A DNA stretch of 64,000 bases from Portulaca oleracea. Its lineage: Eukaryota > Streptophyta > Magnoliopsida > Caryophyllales > Portulacaceae. The translations under genes were made by a program, and so were the position numbers. Each line of letters starts with the position of its first letter. The stretch's first letter is position 1. The notes beneath the pieces were generated by a model, which saw only the letters and a program-made list of their open reading frames with translations, was not told the DNA's origin and made no database searches. Positions 56,581 through 64,000 of the stretch are shown one piece after another. The stretch covers positions 14,874,841 through 14,938,840 of the forward strand of contig CM055889.1 of the NCBI GenBank assembly GCA_029582165.1, given 5' to 3'.

Positions 56581-58693
56581 TCCCGCACAAGGGTTTGCTC
56601 ACCCTGAGCAAACTGAAACAAAATAAACAGAAAACTAAGCTACCCGAACTCATTTTCGTAGGAATCACTGTTGCATTTAGCGTATGCAACAAGCCCTTTA
56701 AACCCCTTGGCATCCCAAGTGGACGAGGAAGGTCTCATGAGGGTTTATAGAAGCTATACCCACAAAAGCCAAGAGAAGGAAGATAAGTAAATTGACAAGA
56801 ATAAGAGGCAAAGTCAACAAGATAAGCACAGAAAGAAGTCTACACACAAGGTCGCGAATCCTACCGCTTAAACAATGCTTTTATTCAATTTAGAATAGTA
56901 ACAAGAACAATCAAGGCTACTAGCAAATTCGTTACCTAACTTCACATTTTTCACTCCACTCATGCATATGCTTCATGGGTCCCTTGTGCTTAAGTGCAGT
57001 GTTTTCCGGCCCACTTTTGCTCAAATCAAGGTTTAGTCAGTCATAACTAGCTACTCACATACTCATGTTTATTTCTTGGTGAATTATGGTGGTTCCCTTC
57101 CCTATTTAATGTCGCCCTTGGCTTGGTGAGGGCCGTAGGTTACATAAGGAAAGGTTCCACACTTATTTCCTTCAATTAGTTTTGGTGTTGGTTTGTTCGA
57201 GAATTGAACGACTCTAAAAGGGGTTTACTCTTCCCACATAGACCCTTTCCATACGCATGCAAGGTGCTTAAGGGATATGAGTGTCGCACCACCCATACCG
57301 GTCTATGGAGGTGAACCAACATTTTCAGCTTTTCTTTTACTCAATGTTTTTACGTTAGTATTTTTTGGGAATAAAAACGGCTCATAAATGGGGTTTACCC
57401 TCCTAACATAGGTTACTCCATACGCAACAAAGTGCTTAAGGGGTAAGAATGTCGCACCACTCATACCAGCCTGTGTAGGTGTACCAATATTTTTTCCTTT
57501 TTCCTTTTTCAATTTTTTATTTTTTTCTTAATTAGCGCATAGATATACAAGAAGCCAAAACTTCCCTCTTAAACTAAGACCATCACATTAATAAGCTAGA
57601 AGTGAAAATTCTAAGGAAACCACATGTTTGCAAATACTGGTGAGGTTATCATGTTTAGGTTAGGCAAAAACCAAGCTTAAAACATATCAAGCACTCACTA
57701 ACCATTCTTAACTAAGCAATTACACTATTTTAACAATCATCAATACAACCATGTATACAAAATACCGCCGACTAGGGAAAATTTTTAAAAATTTTGCCTT
57801 TTCTCAGTGGTAACCCAAAATTCTCTTTTCCTAAAGTCTGCCAGGCACGTGTGCCACCGCACTGTCACACAAAAACTGTACAATGTCCTTATTGCGCATA
57901 AAGTGACACCACACAAAAGAAAATAAAGATCACAAAAGAAAAACACAAGTCAACATGCATGCCACCCCCACTCCCACACAAAAAGGCCAACAATATCCTC
58001 ATTGGAGATAGAAGTAAGAAAGCACACAAAAGAGAAGAAAAGGAAACACACCAAAAGAAAACAAAAGAAACAATGAAAGCCAACTCACTAACTGTATTAA
58101 AAATAAAAGGGAACGATATTACCTGGTTGAGTACTGAGTATACCCAAACTATGAGGGAACGATATTACCTGGTTGAGTACTGAGTATACCCAAACTATGA
58201 AATCTTAATTAGAATAATAAGAACCACCCATAGAGCATCAACCACTCCATTCTCACTTCAAGATGCTGGGCACCATCTCAGAATCATTCAATGCCCGTAG
58301 AAGTAGGTCATGCATCCTCGAATGGATCTCCAAGTGGTGAATATAAGAGCACAATCTCAAATATATATCCGCAAATGTGAGTACTCTCAACAATTTATCA
58401 AATGTCTGGAAAAGTTAGTGAAATGATGGACTGCAGAAATGTACACTACTTTCCTAGGCATCGTGTCCTCTAGGTGTATGCAATATGGGTCAATGAGGGG
58501 ATTATACCCTCTTAAGTCACCTAGGGACTCTATAGTCTCCTGCTTATGTGAAGGAACTAAAAGGGAAGGAGACATGACAAATGTATCCTCCAATTGACTT
58601 GTAGATGGAGATTGAGTATGCAAAACAACGGGAAGGGGAAATACAATACACTCTTTAATTAACCTTCTCATGCAAGGACTTGGATGCAAACAA
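56581..58693 (-). other. Non-coding interior of the gypsy-type element
   Basis: No pol. Contains two related blocks of about 110 bp (57217-57340 and 57390-57510) sharing catacgca, gtgcttaagg and gtcgcaccac.catacc, and a perfect 46-bp tandem duplication at 58109-58200. ORFs here are short and featureless. Confidence 0.7.
58109..58200. repeat. Perfect 46-bp tandem duplication
   Basis: Copies 58109-58154 and 58155-58200, each beginning gggaacgatattacctggtt, are identical. Confidence 0.95.
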
Positions 58694-59944
58694 CTACTCG
58701 TAAAACATATCACCATCAAAAATATCATTGTCACAAACCAAGTTCAAACACTTAGGATCAATCCCCATAGTCTCAAGTTCATCATCATAAGATTTTACAT
58801 TATTTTCGATGGACTCGCAGGAAAGGGTGGCTAATCCCTCATTAATATATTGATTCTTAATGAAAGTGAATAGTTCAGTATCAAGCACACATTCAATCAC
58901 AAAGGATTCGATTTCACTCTCAACAAGTTCATGTTCAGTTATATCACAAGCATCATGGCATTCATTGGACTCAACTTCCTTTTCACCTAAAAGCATGGAT
59001 AATGGTGTTGACAATGATTCATCATTTAGCATGTTTTTATCAAGTTCTACATCATCACACACAAAATCATCATTTTTGGGATCCACCCCCTCCATAAGTA
59101 TCTCATCCACATATGGATCTTGATTTTCATGAACTTGCTCATCAATAGATTCACGATGCACAACAAAATCATTCAAACCATTACCTTGCTCATCATCACT
59201 TTTCTCATGCTCACTAAACGTAGCTAGAGCTAAGGATCTCCTAAGTTCGATGCATGCAAAACGAGGTTCGTTATAGTAGGCATCATCCTCATCAGAATCA
59301 TACAAAGGAGAATCATCATGCATTTCAAGGCTCAAAGATGATGAATATTCTACTTTAACTATCGAACCAACCACTTGTGAAGAAAAAGTTTCTACCCTAG
59401 GGTTAGTCTCATGTAAAAACTCATGCACGTACTCAGTCATTGTCGCATAGATTTCATCCACTTTAGCTCGCATAGAAACCCAAATACAAGAGTTAGAATC
59501 ATAGCACGGAGATTGACAACGTGAGCTCAAAGGACGAGATTCAACATCACACTGGGGAGGATCACAAGAGTTTTCCATATATTCCCTACCACAAGATTGA
59601 TCATCAAAATACGGGGAATATTGACATGACTGTTTAGTTAAAGTCTTAGAGGGTGGCGCAAAATCAGAAACATGAGGGTCAAAGGGAGCATTTTGTTGCT
59701 CAAATTCATAAGTGTACCTAGACAACCATTCAAGAAATTCCCATGCATCATCTTTACCCAATTCTAGAAACTCATATTAATCAAAGTGACTCCGGGTTTC
59801 ATGGTTCACACTCTCGACCACAACACACAACAGTTTATCATAAAAAACACCATACGATTCACATTGAGCAAGATAATCATGTAATCTAGAAAAGTATCTC
59901 CAAAAGATTTCATGCTCAAATTGAGGAAACTGGAAACTAGCCAT
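58694..59944 (-). pseudogene. gypsy-type gag-like acidic protein
   Basis: A 416-codon frame with one internal TAA at 59777-59779 (codon 56). The N-terminus MASFQFPQFEHEIFWRYFSR, YLAQCESYGVFYDKLL and the later DDAWEFLEWLSRYTYEFEQQ follow the layout of Tat/Ogre gag proteins (C..hG.....l...fy.gl...tr, then eAwefLe.la). From about residue 120 the protein is very acidic (DDELETMGIDP, EHELVESEIESFV), with no zinc knuckle seen. Product: virus-like particle protein of the retroelement, probably not made intact here. Confidence 0.6.
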
Positions 59945-60076
59945 AACTCTTTTTTTTTTTCAATTTTTATGCTCACATTTTTTTGGGAATTAAATTACAA
60001 CTATGAAAACAATGAACTATTTATAAAACCAATAACCTAATCTACCAAATAACACCATCCCCGGCAACAGCGCCAT

Positions 60077-61319
60077 TGTTCGGTTGTGTAATAATTTGGA
60101 TTTTTAGAGTATGGTTGTCGTATCCTCAGGGGTGGTGTGTCAGATTAATGTAATTGGTTTGGTAGGGTTTCATGCAAATTCGGAAGCAGTAAATAATGAA
60201 AAGCAATTAAAGAGTGAAAACAATTAAAACTAACCTAAGCATGAATTGGAAATTAAAACTAAAAGGAAAATTCATAACTAAGAACGCAATTAAAAGTAAT
60301 AACTAAGGAACTAAAAGTGAATCGAATACTGGAATTGAGGAAAGAGAACATGAACCAAGGATGCATTGTACTTTACTCTAATCTTGAATCTTGAATCTTT
60401 AATCACGAATCTTCTCCCAAACAAACAAGAAAAAGTGTGATTTGGATTATTAAGACTGTGCGAATCCTCACTTGAAAGGAGAATTCAGGGAACCTTAATC
60501 CTCCTCTTCACTAAAAATTAGATTTTTGTTGGAAACTAATTCTGACAAGGTTGAAAATAGCGAAAGTGGAAAAGTGTTATGAATAAAAGCGAGGAGAACA
60601 TGAACTAATCTTGAATTAACTTAAAAGAGAGAGTGAATTACAATCAATAAATTGAGAGAAAACTAAAGAAAACTTAAAACTAGAACTAATGAACTAATCT
60701 AAAACTAAAACTAATTAAAACTAATGATCAAATGATAAGTATTCTAAGGCTAATAGCCTTTCATTATATATAATAAACTTTAAGAGGGAAAAAGTAATAA
60801 AAAACATAACAAAACCCTAAACCCAGCCGCCGCCTCTAATTAATCGTGATTTTTGGGCCGTTCGGGGGCGACAACCTGGTGTCGCGGGCGCGACCCTTAC
60901 GACGGAAAATTTTCATCGATTTGTCGAACGTCGTCGCGGGTGCCACTCCTAGCCACCGCGGATGTGACGTCTTTCTGTCCAGCTTGGTAGCGGGCGCTAC
61001 AAAGTCGTCGTGGGCGCTACACTTTCGGCGGAAAACTTTCGTTGAATTGTTGACCGTTGTCGTGGGTGCTACAACTGTCTTTTCAGCTCGTAGCGGGTGC
61101 TACGCTCTTCTGTTTAGCTCGTAGCAGGTGCTACAGCTATCGTAGCAGGTGCTACCAATCTAGGTGTTGGGTTTTTCAGCTCTTTGACTCCCTTTTTTCA
61201 CTTTTCTTTGATTAACTTACAAAAACACTAAATCATCAAAACTAACTAATAATTGACGGGTTAAAACAAGCAAAACACCTTATAAAAGGTATCAATTCGG
61301 CTCGAAATGAGACTGAACA
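60077..61319 (-). repeat. 5' LTR of the gypsy-type element
   Basis: On the minus strand it begins TGTTCAGTCTCATTTCGAG and ends ...ACACAACCGAACA. Contains a cluster of gtagcgggtgctac hairpins at 60990-61160. Confidence 0.8.
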
Positions 61320-62640
61320 TCCGACTTCACTTACTGAAGATTGCAAATTGAGGATCTGCTTTACTCGAAGTCTTTGCATTTCCCGTTGTTGGAGAAGAAG
61401 CCAGATAACGTAAAACAGGAGAGTGGGAAGTGCTAGATCATCAGGCAATTGCCAAGATCAGGATGTCTTTGGCACGGAACGTGAGGTTCAACGTCATGGA
61501 GAAAAAGACGACACAAGATTTGCTGAAGGCATTGAGGAAATCTATGAGAAGTTTAGCGCAACAAATCAGGTATATTTGTTTCGCAAATTAACCAGTTGTA
61601 AGTTGTTTGAAGATGGTGATGTGGCTGATCATATATATCAATGAAGTTACTAAGATTTTATCACAACTTTCTTCGATTAAGATGACTTTTGCAGATAATG
61701 TTAAAGCCTACATATTGTTGTCTTCTCTGCCTGAGTCTTGCGATACAATGGTAACTGCTGTCAGTAGTGCAAAGATTAGTGATGAGATGAAATTTGACAA
61801 GGTCAAATCTATGTTTCTCAATGCATGAGGGCCTTCTTAGGAAGAATTCTATAAGTGGATCTTCGGGAAGTACCTTGAGTGTCAGGGGTAGGAAGACCAA
61901 TAGGAATTCGAATAATTCTAGGGGGCGGTCAAGGTCCAGGGGTAAAAGCAAGTCTAGGAACATGAACAATGTTATGTGTTATGGTTATGGTGAAAATGGT
62001 CATTATAAGAGGGATTTCCCTAAACTTAGGAAGTGGAAAGGTAACAATAATGACCATGACTTTATCAACTATGCTGAAAACATTTGTGAAGTCGTAATTT
62101 TGAGTGTGTCTAGTCGTGAAGAGTTATGGATAGTTGATACTGGTGTATCTTTTCATGTTTCCTCAAATAGGGAGCTATTTCGTAATTTCAGGAGTGGAAT
62201 TTTGGTAAGTTTTACCTTGCTGATGACAAATATTTTGAGATAACAGGTAGAGGAGATGTGACAATTAATACTGCTAATGATGGTCTTTGGAAGTTGGAGG
62301 ATGTGAGATATATTCCTGAAGTTAAGAGGAATTTAATCTCCGTGAATCAACTTGATGAGATGGGCTACACTGCAGAGTTCGGGAATGGTAAATGGAAGAT
62401 TGTGAAGGGTGCTATGGTAGTGGTGAAGGAATTGAGGTTTGGTACTTTGTACTCCACTAGGGATAACATTAATTTGATTTCTAATGTGAATGATGCTTCT
62501 TGTTCTAGTGTATGGCATTGCAAGTTTGGTCACATGAGTGAGAAGGGCGTGGAAATTTTACTTCAAAGGGCGTTTTGGAGGATATGCAAACTGTACACAT
62601 GGAACTCTACAAGAGTTGTGTCTTTGGTAAGCAGAAGATA
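61320..62640 (+). pseudogene. copia-4 gag, protease, pre-integrase
   Basis: Gag resumes after the gypsy insertion: NCQDQDVFGTEREVQRHGEK-like and KMTFADNVKAYILLSSLPES in different frames. A degraded knuckle CYGYGENGHYKRDFP has lost two of the four ligands (second Cys and last Cys). The protease-like ELWIVDTGVSFHVSSN follows (DTG intact), then VRYIPEVKRNLISVNQLDEM and VWHCKFGHMSEKGVE, the pre-integrase part. Confidence 0.8.
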
Positions 62641-63460
62641 GTCAGTTTCAGCAAAACTAGCAGGGAACCAAAACCGGTGAAGTTGGAGTTGGTGCATTCA
62701 GATGTGTGGGGGCCTGCGCCAGTCAAATCTAGAGGAATGCTCAATATTATGTAACCTTTATTAATGATCACAGTCGTAAGGTATGGGTTTGTTTTCTGAA
62801 AAATAAATATGATATGTTCTATGTTTTCTTGAAGTGGAAAACACAGGTTGAGGCACAAACTGGGTTGAAGGTGAAATGTTTGAGGACGGACAATAGAGGG
62901 GAATATGAAAAGGAGTTCATAAAATACTGTGATTAGAATGGCATTAGATTACTGTGAAGTGTTCCCGAGACACCAAGGCAGAATGGGATTGTATAGAGGA
63001 TGAATATGACTTTGAACGAGAGAGTCAGGAGCATGAGGATTCATGCTAGGTTGCCCAAGTACTTGTGGGCAAAAGCAGTGAACACATCAGCATATCTAAT
63101 CAATAAGAGTCTGTAAGTTCCATTAGATATGAAGGTACATGGGGAGGTATGGAGTGGTAAAAAAGCTGATTATTCCTTTCTTCGTATATTTGGTTGTATT
63201 GCTTATGTGATGATTGATCTTGACAAATGTGATAAGTTGGATCCGAAGTCTAAAAAGTGCTATTTTTTCGCTATGGGACTGACTCTTTTGGATACAAATT
63301 GTGGGATGGTAAAAAGATGTTGTGACACTGTGATGTAGTCTTTAATGAGAATGTGTTGTACAAAGACTGGTAGACATCAAGTAACTCACGTGACAAGAAG
63401 TTAGTGGGAGTTGAGGTGAGAAAACCAGAAAACTACTAAGTTTTCTATCAGGCTTGGTGT
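62640..63460 (+). pseudogene. copia-4 integrase remnant
   Basis: Broken frames with LVHSDVWGPAP, FINDHSRKVWVCFLKNK and CLRTDNRGEYEKEFIKYC, then an in-frame stop, and NTSAYLINKSL. At 63129-63338 follows DYSFLRIFGCIAYVMIDLDK and DKLDPKSKKCYFF. All catalytic-core landmarks are visible, but stops and shifts intervene. Confidence 0.8.
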
Positions 63461-64000
63461 GCCTAAAAAGAAAATAGGAGAAACAGAGGAACCACAGATT
63501 GGAGATCAGACTGATCAGGCTCTAGACCAAACTTCAGATCAGGTTGTTGATGAGCCTGAACCACATGAGTTAGGTGAAAGCTTAAGTGATGATGAGCAAC
63601 TCACCTTGAGGAGATCCATAAGGGCTACCGGAGGTAACGCACCTGAAAGATACTCTCCATCTTTGCATTACTTGTTACTGACAAACACTGATAAGGCAGA
63701 GTCCTATACTGAAGCTGTGCAGGTTGAGGCTCGATCCAAGTAGGAGCATGCAATGGATGATGAGATTGCTTCACTTGAGAAAAACATAACATGGGAACTG
63801 ACCAGGTTGCCTGCAGGGAAGAAAGCTTTGCTGAATAATTTGGTTTACATGATCATGAATGAGCCTAATGTTGTCGTGAGATACAAGACTCGATTAGTGG
63901 TTAAGGGGTTTTCACAAAAGGAAGGTATTGATTATAAATGAAATTTTCTCTCCTGTTGTGAAATTAACCATTGTTAGAACTATCCTTAATATGGTTGCAG
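63459..64000 (+). pseudogene. copia-4 linker and reverse transcriptase start, cut by window end
   Basis: Frame 63459-63743 is the acidic linker ending LRRSIRATGGNAPERYSPSL with LTNTDKAESYTEAVQ. A TAG (63740-63742) precedes MDDEIASLEKNITWELTRLP and VVRYKTRLVVKGFSQKEGID, the first RT blocks, with a TGA after DYK (63939-63941). The element continues beyond 64000. Confidence 0.85.

Larger units (their letters stand above)
55383..61319 (-). mobile_element. Non-autonomous Ty3/gypsy-type element with gag-like ORF only
   Basis: Minus-strand element. LTRs are at 60077-61319 (5', 1243 bp) and 55383-56580 (3', 1198 bp). The 3.5-kb interior has a primer site TGGCGCTGTTGCCGGGG on the minus strand at 60059-60075, as in Tat/Athila-type gypsy elements. 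One gag-like ORF (58694-59944) and a non-coding repeat-rich remainder; no protease, RT, integrase or RNase H. The target duplication is probably tccaa/tccga (one mismatch). It interrupts the copia-4 gag. This matches the TR-GAG / LARD class of gag-only elements. Confidence 0.8.
49431..64000 (+). mobile_element. Decayed copia retrotransposon (copia-4), nested and running off the window
   Basis: Plus strand. A putative 5' LTR (49431-55291) is split by copia-3 (49882-55161). A perfect primer site TGGTATCAGAGCC follows at 55292-55304, and gag begins near 55339 with an ATG followed at once by TAG. Gag is split by a gypsy-type element (55383-61319) and resumes at 61320. Protease, integrase and RT remnants follow to the right edge, with many stops and shifts. 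The LTR start TGTTGTATGTGGAGACC is my best guess. The 3' LTR lies outside the window. Confidence 0.75.

Noticed and set aside
57889..58183. Small ORFs of 64 and 74 residues
   Set aside because: They overlap on opposite strands in the non-coding interior of the gypsy-type element and include the 46-bp duplication.

Overview
The window is AT-rich nuclear DNA from a flowering plant, very probably a eudicot. The evidence is plant-type transposons throughout (Ty1/copia, Ty3/gypsy-like, L1-type LINE, Stowaway and hAT MITEs) and plant host genes (a subgroup-22 R2R3-MYB, an IQM calmodulin-binding protein, a BAHD acyltransferase). I see no CRISPR array, operon, rRNA or convincing tRNA gene. Most of the 64 kb is transposon debris; host genes are few and most are broken.

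Layout. 1-2.3 kb: three copies of a long-TIR MITE set in (TA)n microsatellites. 2.5-10.1 kb: a decayed copia element on the minus strand with its 5' LTR at 9132-10074 and a 479-bp hAT MITE nested in pol. 10.2-13.2 kb: intergenic DNA with three MITE or foldback elements. 13.5-14.2 kb: an intact, intronless subgroup-22 MYB gene, with a TATA box, a pyrimidine-rich leader and five TTAGGG units just before the start codon. 15.3-17.6 kb: two Stowaway copies and a foldback. 18.4-23.2 kb: a five-exon minus-strand gene with good splice phasing but one in-frame stop; a hAT element with a perfect 8-bp target duplication lies in one intron. 24.2-25.4 kb: repeat-rich DNA, then a 5' IQM fragment that ends abruptly at a LINE. 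25.4-30.3 kb: the minus-strand LINE, missing its own 3' end. 31.2-39.3 kb: LTR-like DNA with short hairpins, hit by a very young copia element (33380-38360; identical LTRs, perfect target duplication, yet three ORF lesions). 39.9-44.4 kb: MITEs, a tandem duplication, a perfect 31-bp inverted repeat and a BAHD pseudogene. 45.2-48.6 kb: a 1.57-kb LTR-like block, followed by an open TPR protein ORF and a second unidentified ORF. 49.4-64 kb: a three-element nest. An old copia element, running off the right edge, has a second copia in its 5' LTR (TSD cctca) and a pol-less gypsy-type element in its gag.

Relations. Apart from the MYB gene, and perhaps the TPR ORF, nothing looks like a working host gene. 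The insertions can be ordered from their nesting and target duplications. The best leads are the young copia with lesions including one inside the YVDD codons, the gag-only gypsy element, the recurring short-hairpin clusters in unrelated LTRs, the TA-microsatellite MITE family, and the LTR-adjacent TPR ORF. Recognition of protein families is from memory of family motifs; no database search was run.
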